Shown: positions 1 through 8,599 of the stretch, piece by piece | Layout of the letters: the number at the start of each line of letters is the position of its first letter | How positions within the stretch are numbered: the first letter of the stretch is position 1 | Source: a virus | Length of the DNA stretch: 58,397 nt | IMG/VR virus record: IMGVR_UViG_3300028569_002805 | Span: 1-58,397 of that record | Direction: 5' to 3' (one strand) | Made by a program: the position numbers and the translations under genes | Notes under the pieces: generated by a model | The model's input: only the letters and a program-made list of their open reading frames with translations | The model's database searches: none | Told to the model about the DNA's origin: nothing

Positions 1-1857
1 ATGGAAGAAAAGCAATACTTCAAAAGTATAAAAGAATCAGTCTGGCGTGGTAAGTTCAAAACATTAAGGGACTATTACCTTTCTGGGGGAATTATAGATC
101 CAGCCACAAAAAGGCTGCAATATGACCCTCAATATTATGAATTTGACAAATACGAATTACAGATAGATCCTGATGAACCACTTGAAAATATGGAAAAATA
201 TGACCCCATCAGAAGAAAAAAAGAACTGATTAAATGTGCTGAAAGTTTTGATTACTTTTGTCACAAATATGTCAAGATTCTTCACCCGATGAGAGGTCTT
301 ATACCATTTGTTCTTTTCAAGTATCAGCGCAAAACAATTCGTGATTATGAAAATTATCGTTTCAATATTATTTCTAAGTTTCGTCAGGGCGGTCTTACGA
401 CTGTAACGCTTCTTTGGGGCTTGTGGCGATGTATGTTTCAACTTGATCAGCAGATCATGTTGTTGTCGAAAACTGACCGTGAAGCTACAGATATTGGCAT
501 GATAATTGACAGAAGCTGTGAAAACATGCCTGAATGGCTTAAGCCAAGAAAAGACGCCAAATGGAATGACCACTTGAAGATGTTTACTGATACTGGATCG
601 GCCTTGAAATTTTATTCTCCAGAAGCTGCTCGTGGTAAATCAGTTACATTTTTGATTGTAGACGAATGTGCGTTCATTGATGACATGGAAAAGCATTGGA
701 AGGCTATGTGGCCTATCCTTTCAACAGGTGGTTCATGTACACTTGTTTCTACTGTCAATGGTCTTGGAAACTGGTATGAACAAACTTATAATGAAGCAAA
801 AGAAGGCCTCAATAAATTCCACGTCATTGATTTGGATTATTGGGAGCATCCTGATTACAATGATAAAAAGTGGGTTGCTGAACAGAAAGCACAGTTGGGC
901 GAAAAGGGATTTCGTCAGGAAGTTTTGCGTGAATTCCAAGGATCAGGTGAAACTTATTTTAGTGCAAAAATCATTACAGGCATGACAGAACAAACAAGAA
1001 ATAATTTCCCAAGTCGCAAGTTATTCCCAAAATGGGCAAACCAAATTGGTAGAATTGCACAGTTAGAGACTGATGATAATAGAGGAGCGATGTGGATTTG
1101 GAAAGATCCAGTAGAAGGTCATGAATATATTCTCACCGCAGACTGTGCTGAAGGTCAGGGAGAAAACAATGATAGTAGTGTTTTTCATATAATTGACACA
1201 GCAACTTTAGAACAAGTAGCTGAATTTTATTCAAATATTATTATACCACATGAATTTGCACAGGTAATCAATGAGGTAGCGACATTTTACAATAATGCAT
1301 TAGTTATAGTTGAAAATATGGGTCCGGGAGGAGCAGTTCTAAGCTCTTTACAGCACACTTTATATTATGATAACTTGTATTACGAGAATACAAAGGGTGC
1401 TAATGCAAAGCCGGGAGTGAAGGTAGGTCAGACCAATAGACCTTTGTATCTTGAAGCATTACAAAACAGGCTTACGAACATGACTGTTAGAATTAACAGT
1501 ATAAGATTTGTTACTGAATTACAGACATTTGAATATAATAGAGTAAGTAGAAAAGCACAGGCTCAAAAAGGAAAGCATGATGATGCCATCATGGCCATGT
1601 GTATTGGACTTTATATTCGTGATACTTTACTGCGTGATTTACCGATGGGATCTGAAAAGCCCAAAGAGTCTATGCAGATAGTTAAAAACCAAGTTTATGA
1701 AGACATAAAGAGACAATTGATGGAAGGATCGCCAGAAGAATTGCTTGCAGGAGATGATATTGATTTATTAGCACCAGAGAGAGATAACTATGTTGGTGGA
1801 TTTACATATATCCCTGAAAGAAAATTCGATAGACTTTTGAGAGAATTCGGTTTTTGA
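1..1857 (+). CDS. terL: Terminase large subunit (TerL, T4 gp17-like)
   Basis: This is the ATP-driven DNA packaging motor and headful nuclease. At 618 residues it matches the roughly 610 of T4 gp17. The N-terminal ATPase shows a Walker A-like loop, KFRQGGLTT, at residues 126-134, and a Walker B, LIVDECAF, near 218-225, followed by a coupling-type segment, STVNGLGNW, near 250. The C-terminal RNase H-fold nuclease has an acidic strand, ILTADCAEG, near 375-383 and a late acidic pair, KHDDAIMAM, near 523. The ATG is the first base of the window, so any upstream context such as TerS is cut off. A gene of unknown function follows 22 bases later on the same strand. Family assignment is firm; host and packaging type are not inferred. 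Confidence 0.96.
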   Translation: MEEKQYFKSIKESVWRGKFKTLRDYYLSGGIIDPATKRLQYDPQYYEFDKYELQIDPDEPLENMEKYDPIRRKKELIKCAESFDYFCHKYVKILHPMRGLIPFVLFKYQRKTIRDYENYRFNIISKFRQGGLTTVTLLWGLWRCMFQLDQQIMLLSKTDREATDIGMIIDRSCENMPEWLKPRKDAKWNDHLKMFTDTGSALKFYSPEAARGKSVTFLIVDECAFIDDMEKHWKAMWPILSTGGSCTLVSTVNGLGNWYEQTYNEAKEGLNKFHVIDLDYWEHPDYNDKKWVAEQKAQLGEKGFRQEVLREFQGSGETYFSAKIITGMTEQTRNNFPSRKLFPKWANQIGRIAQLETDDNRGAMWIWKDPVEGHEYILTADCAEGQGENNDSSVFHIIDTATLEQVAEFYSNIIIPHEFAQVINEVATFYNNALVIVENMGPGGAVLSSLQHTLYYDNLYYENTKGANAKPGVKVGQTNRPLYLEALQNRLTNMTVRINSIRFVTELQTFEYNRVSRKAQAQKGKHDDAIMAMCIGLYIRDTLLRDLPMGSEKPKESMQIVKNQVYEDIKRQLMEGSPEELLAGDDIDLLAPERDNYVGGFTYIPERKFDRLLREFGF

Positions 1858-1879
1858 AAAACCATATAAGGTAAATATT

Positions 1880-2857
1880 ATGTTTAGAAGTTATAAAGAA
1901 TTTTTTTCTCAAAAAAATGCCTCTAAGCCTGAAATAATTATTTCATTAGATCAATACCGTGAGCATGTCTATGTAAATTTAAGCGGCATGGTTCTAAAGC
2001 ATGATCCAATAGGTCGTGACGCTCTCAAGAAAACATTTGATGTAAATCAAATAAGAAGAAGGATGGAAGAAATAAGTTATCCTCACACAGAGGCTTTTGT
2101 TATTTCTATTCAAAATGGCGATCCTCTAAAAATAACAAAACAAATTGAAAATGTTGATTTGTGGGTTTATAGAAATTCAATACAAACTGATGTTGTTCAA
2201 TTTCTTGAAGATATTTTCCTTGCATATCAATCCAATGTCATCAAAAAGACCATTCATCCAAATGATGTTGACAAGGCTGTTCTTTCATTTGTTGAAAAGT
2301 CTAGAATTGTTCTGGGCGAAATGACATCAAAAATTGAATCAATCATAGATAAGATTTCTTGGAACAATCATCCTATTTACATAGAAGCTTTAATTCCAGA
2401 GAATGATTGGATTGCCGATACAGCTAGAGTTTATATTGGCGAATTTTATAAGTCAAGTTTTGAAATAAAAAAAACAAATAAAGGCTTAAAAATAGAAAAT
2501 ATTATTTTCAACGAAATGCCTCAAAAGATGACAGACCAAATAAAAAATTTAATATCAAGGTTGAAAGAAAGTCCAAATATCAAAAAGATATTATCTCTTT
2601 ATATGTCTCAACCTTCAAAAAATAGAACTTTATTTGAAAGAAAGAAAAGAGATATATCTTTGGGAATCAAGGCTTTTCTTCCTCAAGGAACAATGTTAAC
2701 AAATTTGCCTTATTCTGAAAGCGATGATGTTTGGAAAGTAAAAATCGACGATGAGGGACTCATGAATAATTTGCAAGAAGGCAATATTGTCGGTTATCAT
2801 TTAATCGAAGATGCAAACATAAGGTGGATTGATTTAGTGAGGACTGGAAAATCATGA
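1880..2857 (+). CDS. Hypothetical protein downstream of terminase
   Basis: I do not recognise this 325-residue protein. It begins FRSYKEFF, a short aromatic-rich start like several other proteins in the window, then has mixed alpha/beta sequence with many Lys, Ile and Asp residues. There is no signal peptide, membrane segment or evident catalytic motif. It lies 22 bases after the terminase, with AAGG in the short gap as a weak ribosome site, and its TGA overlaps the next ATG in an ATGA junction. It is probably co-transcribed with terL. A virion or packaging role is possible from position only. Confidence 0.75.
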   Translation: MFRSYKEFFSQKNASKPEIIISLDQYREHVYVNLSGMVLKHDPIGRDALKKTFDVNQIRRRMEEISYPHTEAFVISIQNGDPLKITKQIENVDLWVYRNSIQTDVVQFLEDIFLAYQSNVIKKTIHPNDVDKAVLSFVEKSRIVLGEMTSKIESIIDKISWNNHPIYIEALIPENDWIADTARVYIGEFYKSSFEIKKTNKGLKIENIIFNEMPQKMTDQIKNLISRLKESPNIKKILSLYMSQPSKNRTLFERKKRDISLGIKAFLPQGTMLTNLPYSESDDVWKVKIDDEGLMNNLQEGNIVGYHLIEDANIRWIDLVRTGKS

Positions 2858-3198
2858 AAAACAATACTGAAGATTTGAAAAATCATTTGATGAAAGCATT
2901 GGCTCATTCTCCAAATGATTTTAACCTACAAGAAGTTAAAAGGTTGATTGTTAAAGCAATCGATCTAGTTGAGGATGTAGAGAAGAAAAGAAATATCAGG
3001 GAAGTTAATCATGAGAAAAAGAAAAATACATTTGTTGTCAAAAAATCAGATTATTTTGGCGCTTTGAATGCTATTGATAAAGAACTCAACGCAGAAAAAA
3101 CAAAGCTTGAGCAAATTAAAAATAGACGAAATTTGCCAAAACCAACTATTGATGACGATGACAATTATGACAATGAGTTGCAAAATGTATTTGGATAA
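2854..3198 (+). CDS. Small hypothetical, charged helical protein
   Basis: This 114-residue protein is rich in Lys, Glu, Asp and Asn and looks largely helical, with a possible short coiled coil near residues 75-95 and an acidic tail rich in Asp. No known domain is visible. Its ATG overlaps the TGA of the preceding gene by four bases, and its own end overlaps the start of the 2H phosphoesterase by 14 bases. It therefore sits in a translationally coupled four-gene string behind the terminase. Function unknown. Confidence 0.7.
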   Translation: MKNNTEDLKNHLMKALAHSPNDFNLQEVKRLIVKAIDLVEDVEKKRNIREVNHEKKKNTFVVKKSDYFGALNAIDKELNAEKTKLEQIKNRRNLPKPTIDDDDNYDNELQNVFG

Positions 3199-3697
3199 AA
3201 CTTATATTTTGGCTGAATTGCCTGAAGATCTTGCCGATGATGTTATATCATGGGGATATGATTATGTAGATGATGATTTTCTTTATAAAGAAAATGATGA
3301 TTATGGAAGAACACATAATACACATGTTACTGTTCTTAGTGACTTAAAACAACAAAACATAAAAAATATAAAAGAAACAATTGAAACAGAAATTCCATTT
3401 AATTGCATTTTTGGTAATATAAAAAAATTTACAACAAATAGTAAGTTTGATGTTCTTTACATTGAGATATTGAACGAAGAAATTAAAAAAGTACATAATT
3501 ACTTAAGTAATTCTATAGCGCATGATTCATTTTATTCAAATTACATACCACATGTAACGATATGCTACTTGAATAAAGGTTGTGGAGAAAAGTTTTTAGA
3601 CAATAAATACTTTTACGGCAGAACATTTAGAATTGATGAACTTTTATTTTCATCACCTGAATCGAAAATTAAATTAATTTTAGGAAAGAAAAAATGA
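3185..3697 (+). CDS. 2H phosphoesterase family protein
   Basis: The protein (170 residues from this ATG) carries the two H-x-T signatures of the 2H superfamily: H47-V-T49 in a THVTVL strand and H123-V-T125 in a PHVTICYL strand, about 75 residues apart. Members include RNA 2',3'-cyclic phosphodiesterases (LigT/ThpR), and the phage anti-CBASS enzyme Acb1 uses the same fold on cyclic nucleotides. Which substrate applies here cannot be read from the sequence. The reading frame is open further upstream, to 3068, but that part lies inside the previous gene. The ATG at 3185 gives a start directly before the first predicted strand. Its stop overlaps the next ATG by four bases. Confidence 0.82.
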   Translation: MYLDKTYILAELPEDLADDVISWGYDYVDDDFLYKENDDYGRTHNTHVTVLSDLKQQNIKNIKETIETEIPFNCIFGNIKKFTTNSKFDVLYIEILNEEIKKVHNYLSNSIAHDSFYSNYIPHVTICYLNKGCGEKFLDNKYFYGRTFRIDELLFSSPESKIKLILGKKK

Positions 3698-4203
3698 AAA
3701 CAGCATGGCGTGGGATTCTCAAGATCGACCAAATTGAGCATATCAGAGAAGGAGAAGTTATTTGGAGTGATGAGAATATTCACAATGTCCTTCATCAAGA
3801 AGGCGAATCTTTTCTTCTTTCTGTCTGTTTTGCAAATGATGGCTCGATATTGCCAAGCAATTATTATTTTGGTCTTGATGCAAGAAGCACAATTGCGATA
3901 ACAGATACCATTTCGTCTTTGTTTGATGAACCAATAAGTGGTGGTTATTCAAGAATTCCAATCAGTTCTTCATCTCAATTTACAATAGAATCGGTTAACG
4001 GCATCTACCGTGCAACAAGTCCATTTATCATCTTTACAGCATCAGGAGCAGGATTTGGACCTGTAAGCAATCTTTTCATGGTAACCAGTTCAGATAGTTC
4101 TGGTGTTTTAATTTCTTCTGCTTCTTTAAGTTCTGCAATAACATTAGCTTCTGGTGATACAGTAAATCTTAAAATGTCTTTGCAGTTACACGATTCTGCT
4201 TAA
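3694..4203 (+). CDS. Probable beta-rich virion protein
   Basis: This 169-residue protein is rich in Ser, Thr, Ile and Gly and looks all-beta. It has a central YYFGLD segment and a C-terminal stretch of alternating hydrophobic and polar residues, as in small phage tail or fibre proteins. The layout (N-x-V near residue 30, a glycine, then a GLD or GTG turn) loosely resembles the 160-residue protein at 25363-25845, so the two may be distant paralogues; this is by eye only. It starts in an ATGA overlap with the 2H gene. Its TAA shares the tetramer TTAA at 4200-4203 with the convergent gene's stop. Confidence 0.65.
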   Translation: MKTAWRGILKIDQIEHIREGEVIWSDENIHNVLHQEGESFLLSVCFANDGSILPSNYYFGLDARSTIAITDTISSLFDEPISGGYSRIPISSSSQFTIESVNGIYRATSPFIIFTASGAGFGPVSNLFMVTSSDSSGVLISSASLSSAITLASGDTVNLKMSLQLHDSA

Positions 4204-4643
4204 TTAATTGTTTTAGTCAAAACTTCAATTGGTCTTATATCAATGTAATGAATTAGATGATGAAGTTCATCATTAACTTGAATCTTTTGATAGAGTCTGA
4301 ATTCACAAAATTCTTTGCCTCCATCGGCAAGATCAAGTAACGATTCACTTGTTCCTATTTTGTTCTGTGCTGTTTTCATTAATTCTTCGTTTACGCTATC
4401 ATCTGCTTCTAAATTTGGCATGATGATTGTAAATCCATCATCGGTTTGTTTTATATTAACGCCTTGTCTTGGATTTTGAATTTTATATTTACAAAAAATC
4501 TCTTGTGCTGGTTCACTAGTATTTCCTTTACTAAACCATACTGGTACGCATATGCCAACAACATCTATGTCTTTGCCTTCATTTAGGCTGTAGCGTTGCT
4601 CTTTGGTCAAATACAAATAGTGCGAGACAGTGAGTGTTGCCAT
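4200..4643 (-). CDS. Hypothetical protein
   Basis: This is a 147-residue protein with no recognised domain, signal peptide or membrane span. Mixed alpha/beta sequence ends in a HYIDIRPIEV strand. A good ribosome site, AAGGA, lies seven bases before the ATG, and the AATATATAG box of a likely late promoter is just upstream at 4661-4669. It therefore appears to be a single-gene transcription unit. The gene is convergent with the preceding virion-like gene, sharing TTAA as the stop for both strands, and divergent from the secreted protease. Confidence 0.68.
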   Translation of the reverse strand: MATLTVSHYLYLTKEQRYSLNEGKDIDVVGICVPVWFSKGNTSEPAQEIFCKYKIQNPRQGVNIKQTDDGFTIIMPNLEADDSVNEELMKTAQNKIGTSESLLDLADGGKEFCEFRLYQKIQVNDELHHLIHYIDIRPIEVLTKTIN

Positions 4644-4660
4644 GATTAAATCCTTAAAGA

Positions 4661-4669
4661 CTATATATT
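4661..4669 (-). promoter_or_regulatory. Putative late promoter box AATATATAG
   Basis: On the minus strand AATATATAGTC is followed by TTTAAGGA, which doubles as ribosome site, and the ATG at 4643 lies 18 bases after the box. The same box with nearly the same flank occurs before the gene starting at 10112, and on the plus strand before 48367. It resembles the T4 late promoter TATAAATA. Activity is inferred. Confidence 0.5.
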
Positions 4670-4694
4670 TTAGGCTGACAATACCGGAGTTGCA

Positions 4695-5591
4695 ATGCTT
4701 AAAAAAATAACTTTTTTCTTTATAATTTTTCTTACCATAGTTTTTCCTGTTAATTCATATCAAGATGCACAAAGATTTTACGACATTGATTCTTTCGACA
4801 ACATGCCCATTCTCGAAAGAGATAATTTTGGGAATGACAATTCACCACCAGTTCCAAAACGTGGGCCAGAATTTAGAAGATATTTAGCTCCTTCTGTAAA
4901 AATTGCCGTCAATGGGTCATCAGGCTCTGGAACAATTATACATTATGATAAAGTTAAAAATATTGCTTACGTTGCAACATGTGGTCACTTATGGAATCAA
5001 GGAATCATGAATGCTGATGAAGGTAAAAAGCGCAATATTAAGTGTAAAGTTATAACATGGTATCACAATGATCTTAAGTTGGATTCACCAAAATCATATG
5101 AATCAACAGTTATTTTTTATAGTTACATTAATGGTCAAGATACTGGGCTTATTACTTTTAATCCTGATTGGGAACCAAATTATTTTCGTTTAGGATCAAA
5201 AAATTATAATTACATTGCTGGTCAATATGCTCACTCTGTTGGATGTGATGCAGGCACTGAAGTGGCTCATTATGAAATTAAAATGCTCGGAATAGAGGGT
5301 GCAGATCTTGTTTCTGAGCAGAACTCACCTCGTCCCGGCAGAAGTGGTGGTGGGTTAATGGATGATAATGGTTATTATATTGGAACATGTTGGGGAACCC
5401 AATATCGTGACGGTACTGGCAAAGGTTATTTTACGCCTTTATCTGTAATTCATAAATTTTGGTCGAAACAAGCTGGATATAATTTTCTTTTGGAACAAAA
5501 GCAAATTATTGGAAACGCCAAACAGATAAAAATTAATGACAGAAGCGGAAGCAAAGAAGAATTTAGACCAGAATATATATTATTGCCTTAA
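4695..5591 (+). CDS. Secreted trypsin-like serine protease
   Basis: This is a 298-residue chymotrypsin-fold peptidase. An N-terminal signal peptide (Lys-Lys, then a Phe/Ile-rich core to about residue 18, cleavage likely after VNS at 21) predicts export. The catalytic triad is visible as H98 in VATCGHLW, D149 in GQDTGLI and S217 in GRSGGG, in the correct order and spacing. A C-terminal extension after about residue 255 is rich in Lys and Gln. GGAG sits six bases before the ATG. It lies in a strand-switching accessory region; the stop shares TTAA with the convergent nuclease gene. Secreted trypsin-like enzymes are unusual in phage genomes. Possible roles are degrading host surface protein or processing virion or envelope proteins. 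Confidence 0.85.
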   Translation: MLKKITFFFIIFLTIVFPVNSYQDAQRFYDIDSFDNMPILERDNFGNDNSPPVPKRGPEFRRYLAPSVKIAVNGSSGSGTIIHYDKVKNIAYVATCGHLWNQGIMNADEGKKRNIKCKVITWYHNDLKLDSPKSYESTVIFYSYINGQDTGLITFNPDWEPNYFRLGSKNYNYIAGQYAHSVGCDAGTEVAHYEIKMLGIEGADLVSEQNSPRPGRSGGGLMDDNGYYIGTCWGTQYRDGTGKGYFTPLSVIHKFWSKQAGYNFLLEQKQIIGNAKQIKINDRSGSKEEFRPEYILLP

Positions 5592-6364
5592 GTAGTGCGA
5601 TAAGCAACACATATTTTGCGCCAATCACAACGACGACACTGATCGCCTACACGACCATAAGTGTCATCTGGATTTGTTGAAATAATATGTTTGTATGCTT
5701 CGTGAAGTTCTTGTTCTGCTGTCATAATTGACTCTTCATTGAATCTCGTAGAGACTAAGTCATTGCCATCTAGGTAGAGCAAGGCTGCTCTGATGTTTTC
5801 TGGTTTTGCGCCAAAATGTTTGTTGACTACTCTTGCGTAGCATCTAAGTTGTAAGTCTTTGCCAATATTGCCAGCATTTTTACGCCATTTGCCTTTTTTG
5901 GTTGTTTTATAATCAAGAATAAAATATTTATCATCACGAATGATAAGACGGTCAATGACTCCTGTAATCATGTGGTTGTCAGGAGGCTGCATGTCATACT
6001 TGAACAACCATTCAAGTTCACCGTCATAGCCAATTTGATCATTAATTTTTTTAATGTTTCTTAAATGTTCAGGTAATTTCTTCTTATAGTCAGGGTCGAT
6101 TATTGGAGCAGGCTTTCCTTCTTCGACTGGAATTTTTCCTGAAAGAACTTCCGCAGCAATTGTTTCAATCGCTTTTTTGCCTTGCTCTTGAACATAAACT
6201 TCTGCTATCTTATGGACAACTTTTCCATAGGTGAAGTATGACTGAACAGGTTGGTCTGAAACCATTTTTAGGTGGTATCGGTATTTGTAGGCAAGTTGAC
6301 AAGAGTCCCAAGTTTGTTTTCTTGAAACGGATATGTGTTCGCAGATGAGTTTGTTGTTTTCCAT
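5588..6364 (-). CDS. PD-(D/E)XK nuclease with Fe-S cysteines (Cas4/AddB-type)
   Basis: This 258-residue RecB-family nuclease shows H51, D138 in TGVIDRL, D151-x-K153 in ILDYKTTK and a following Q172 in LQLRCYA, the standard PD-(D/E)XK core. Four cysteines are placed as in Cas4 and AddB [4Fe-4S] nucleases: C22 near the N terminus, then C243, C246 and C252 in a C-x2-C-x5-C group at the end. It probably processes DNA ends or acts in recombination-dependent replication. It is divergent from the primase gene, 38 bases away, consistent with a DNA metabolism role. There is no CRISPR array nearby, so a Cas4 role in adaptation is not supported. Confidence 0.88.
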   Translation of the reverse strand: MENNKLICEHISVSRKQTWDSCQLAYKYRYHLKMVSDQPVQSYFTYGKVVHKIAEVYVQEQGKKAIETIAAEVLSGKIPVEEGKPAPIIDPDYKKKLPEHLRNIKKINDQIGYDGELEWLFKYDMQPPDNHMITGVIDRLIIRDDKYFILDYKTTKKGKWRKNAGNIGKDLQLRCYARVVNKHFGAKPENIRAALLYLDGNDLVSTRFNEESIMTAEQELHEAYKHIISTNPDDTYGRVGDQCRRCDWRKICVAYRTT

Positions 6365-6402
6365 ATAATCATTCTAATGGTCATGAAACAAAAGGTAAAG
6401 CC

Positions 6403-7470
6403 ATGGGAATACCATTCAAAAAATTTGAACAGTGGGCTATAGATCGATTTGGAGCAGAGAATGTAGTTGTAAGACCTCCTGAAATTAGAATAAATAGCAT
6501 TTTTGAAACAGATGACGATGATTTTCACTTGTGGTGTAATCCATCTGGAGGCAAGAAGAAACGCAAACACGGTTCTTTTCATTGCTTCAAAACAGAAAAA
6601 GTTGGGAGCTTAGTAAAGCTTGTGATGATTGTCGATTCCTGTGACAGGGATACGGCAATTGCTCGTTTGAATGGCGTCACCAGTATTCGAGAATTAGAAA
6701 AACAACTAGAAGCAATGTTTGCAGCAGAAGATGGACTTGTTGTAGAAGAAGTGCCTCAGAAAAAAGAAGGTTTGTCTTTGCCTCCTAATTGTCTTTTGAT
6801 TTCTGATTTAGGAACAAACAATTGGTGGCGACAAAAAGCTGAAACTTATTTGGAATCAAGAAAATTATCAATCAATGGTTTGTATATTTGCAATGATGGT
6901 CGATATAAAGGCAGAATTATAATTCCATATTATGATCGACAAGGAAAATTAATTTATTTCAATGGTCGTGCCTTGGGTAATTCAAAATGCAAATATTTAG
7001 GTCCACCAAAAGAAATTGGAGTAGGAAAAGAAGATGTAGTTTACATGGCTGGTCCATGGCCACCCGCAAACAGCCTTGTTTACATCTGTGAGGGCGAATT
7101 CAATGCAATTAGCCTTAGACAGGCTGAACTGAATGCTGCTGCCTGTGGTGGCAAAAACATGGGTGAAAAGCAAGCCTTACTTTTAAGTGATTACAGAGCA
7201 GTTCTTTGTTTGGATAGAGACAATGCTGGTAAGTCTGGAACATTGAAGATGAGTTCAATAATTACCACTTTGGAAACAGCGAAGAAAACAACTGAAAAAT
7301 TATTGTATGTCATTCCTCCCAAAGGATATAATGACTGGAATGAATTTTTAGTTAAAAATAGTCCTGCTTTATTGCATCATTACATTATAAAAAACCAAAG
7401 GCCCCTAGATTATTCGGGGCCTCGTGGAACAGTTGCAGATTATTTAGCTTTTAGTGATATATGGCAATGA
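6403..7470 (+). CDS. DNA primase (TOPRIM, DnaG-like)
   Basis: This 355-residue protein makes RNA primers for DNA replication. The N-terminal third holds a degenerate zinc-binding region (C45 in LWCNPSGG, H56, C61 in FHCFK) rather than a clean CHC2 finger. The TOPRIM domain is clear: E230 in YICEGEFNA, then D271-x-D273 in LCLDRDNAGK, with a PPKGYNDWNEF segment near the end. There is no helicase domain, so the helicase must be encoded elsewhere. It diverges from the PD-(D/E)XK nuclease gene. A strong GGCCCC/GGGGCC hairpin lies inside its last 80 bases. Confidence 0.9.
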   Translation: MGIPFKKFEQWAIDRFGAENVVVRPPEIRINSIFETDDDDFHLWCNPSGGKKKRKHGSFHCFKTEKVGSLVKLVMIVDSCDRDTAIARLNGVTSIRELEKQLEAMFAAEDGLVVEEVPQKKEGLSLPPNCLLISDLGTNNWWRQKAETYLESRKLSINGLYICNDGRYKGRIIIPYYDRQGKLIYFNGRALGNSKCKYLGPPKEIGVGKEDVVYMAGPWPPANSLVYICEGEFNAISLRQAELNAAACGGKNMGEKQALLLSDYRAVLCLDRDNAGKSGTLKMSSIITTLETAKKTTEKLLYVIPPKGYNDWNEFLVKNSPALLHHYIIKNQRPLDYSGPRGTVADYLAFSDIWQ

Positions 7471-7471
7471 G

Positions 7472-7963
7472 TTATTTTTTCATCCAGTTACCTTTTCTTT
7501 TTCTTAAGGCACTAGCAAGAGCCCCCGCACCAGCAGCAGCACCAAGAGCTCCACCCAATCCAACTCTTTTTTCTATTGGCATATCTGAAAATGCATCCAT
7601 GGCTGTGTGTTTTGCTCCAACCGCATGATGCAATGCATTTTTAGGATCAAAATTTTTCGTATGAGGCGCAGCCGCTCCTAAAAGCCCTCCAACACCAGCA
7701 CCTGCTAAACCAGCCAATAATATGCTTTTCGCATTTTCATCATACATTTCCCCATGATTTTCACTCAGCCATTCTGAAAATGTCGGTAATAAAAAAGATT
7801 GTTCGTTCTTCTTTTTCTTCTTTTCAGATTTATGTGATTTATATCCTTTTTTCTTCATGCTCGAAGCCAGCGCCCAAGGATTATCAATTTCTTTGTGTTT
7901 TTTCATAGCCTTGACAGTGCCTTCCCAACCGGAAGGAGCGACTTCATTAATTTTCTTTTTCAT
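7472..7963 (-). CDS. Glycine-zipper membrane or virion-associated protein
   Basis: The 163-residue protein opens with an APSGWEGTVKAMKKH segment followed by NPWALA and MKKKGYKSH, a short motif I associate with phage-encoded proteins in general. A lysine tract (48-53) follows, then FSEWLSENHGEMYDE at 62-76, which matches the N-terminal motif of two other proteins in the window. Two Gly/Ala-rich segments (near 82-98 and 134-153) look like glycine-zipper membrane helices. It is convergent with the primase, one base apart. An ATAAATA box lies 28 bases upstream and TTGGAG is a plausible ribosome site. Function unknown. Confidence 0.7.
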   Translation of the reverse strand: MKKKINEVAPSGWEGTVKAMKKHKEIDNPWALASSMKKKGYKSHKSEKKKKKNEQSFLLPTFSEWLSENHGEMYDENAKSILLAGLAGAGVGGLLGAAAPHTKNFDPKNALHHAVGAKHTAMDAFSDMPIEKRVGLGGALGAAAGAGALASALRKRKGNWMKK

Positions 7964-7990
7964 AACACTCCAATAATTGCAAGATGTTTT

Positions 7991-7997
7991 TATTTAT
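7991..7997 (-). promoter_or_regulatory. Putative late promoter box ATAAATA
   Basis: ATAAATA on the minus strand lies 28 bases upstream of the ATG at 7963, in the 57-base divergent gap. It matches the T4 late consensus core. Assignment is inferred from recurrence of the box upstream of other genes here. Confidence 0.4.
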
Positions 7998-8020
7998 CTA
8001 TAATGTATTGGGAGAATTCC

Positions 8021-8599
8021 ATGAGCGAAAAATTATACGAAGATCTTGATATAAAGGATGATCATTTTTTTGCAGGTCTTGACAAGATAATTAGCACAAT
8101 AAACTACGACACAAATAAAGTTGAGAAAAAACTTTACAGATCAGAAGTGACAAAAGATTATGCTCTGTCTAGGGTTTCAAAAGAATCTTTAGATGAAATA
8201 ATTAATGAAGATCGAAATGTAGCGACTCATGATTGCAATGTTTATAAATTCAATAACATTAGTTTTGATTTCTTGCACAAAAGACTTAGCCGACACTTAG
8301 TCGGCAGAAACATTAAATCGATGGGAATAAGTGGTCGGATATGGTATCCAGTTAATGGATATATGGGTTGGCATACAAATAGTAATAATAAAGGTTATAG
8401 GATTTACTGTACGTTTGCTAAAGAAAGCGAAAAATCATTCTTTCGTTTTCGTGATCCTGAAACAGAAGAGATCGTAACGTCTTGGGATAAACAGGGATGG
8501 AACTTTAGGATTTTTAAGATTGGTGAAAAGCCAATTTGGCATAGTGTTTTTTCTGAAACAGATAGAATTAGCATAGGATATAGTTTATACACATCATGA
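8021..8599 (+). CDS. 2OG-Fe(II) oxygenase-like protein
   Basis: This 192-residue protein has the C-terminal layout of the 2-oxoglutarate/Fe(II) double-stranded beta-helix: H118-T-N120 after GYMGW, an R-I-Y strand, FFRFRD, then H174 in PIWHSVF and R182 in DRISIGYSLY, which would bind 2OG. The usual H-x-D iron pair reads H-x-N here, so activity may be altered. Such phage enzymes can hydroxylate bases or proteins. The start is set by GGGAGA seven bases before the ATG at 8021, although the frame is open further upstream. Its end overlaps the next ATG by four bases. Confidence 0.68.
   Translation: MSEKLYEDLDIKDDHFFAGLDKIISTINYDTNKVEKKLYRSEVTKDYALSRVSKESLDEIINEDRNVATHDCNVYKFNNISFDFLHKRLSRHLVGRNIKSMGISGRIWYPVNGYMGWHTNSNNKGYRIYCTFAKESEKSFFRFRDPETEEIVTSWDKQGWNFRIFKIGEKPIWHSVFSETDRISIGYSLYTS

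Noticed and set aside
5588-6364. Cas4 as part of a phage CRISPR system
   Set aside because: The nuclease has Cas4-like Fe-S cysteines, but no array or other Cas gene is seen and it neighbours the primase.
7399-7422. AGGCCCC...GGGGCCT hairpin as terminator
   Set aside because: It lies inside the primase coding region and is not followed by a T-run; kept only as a note.
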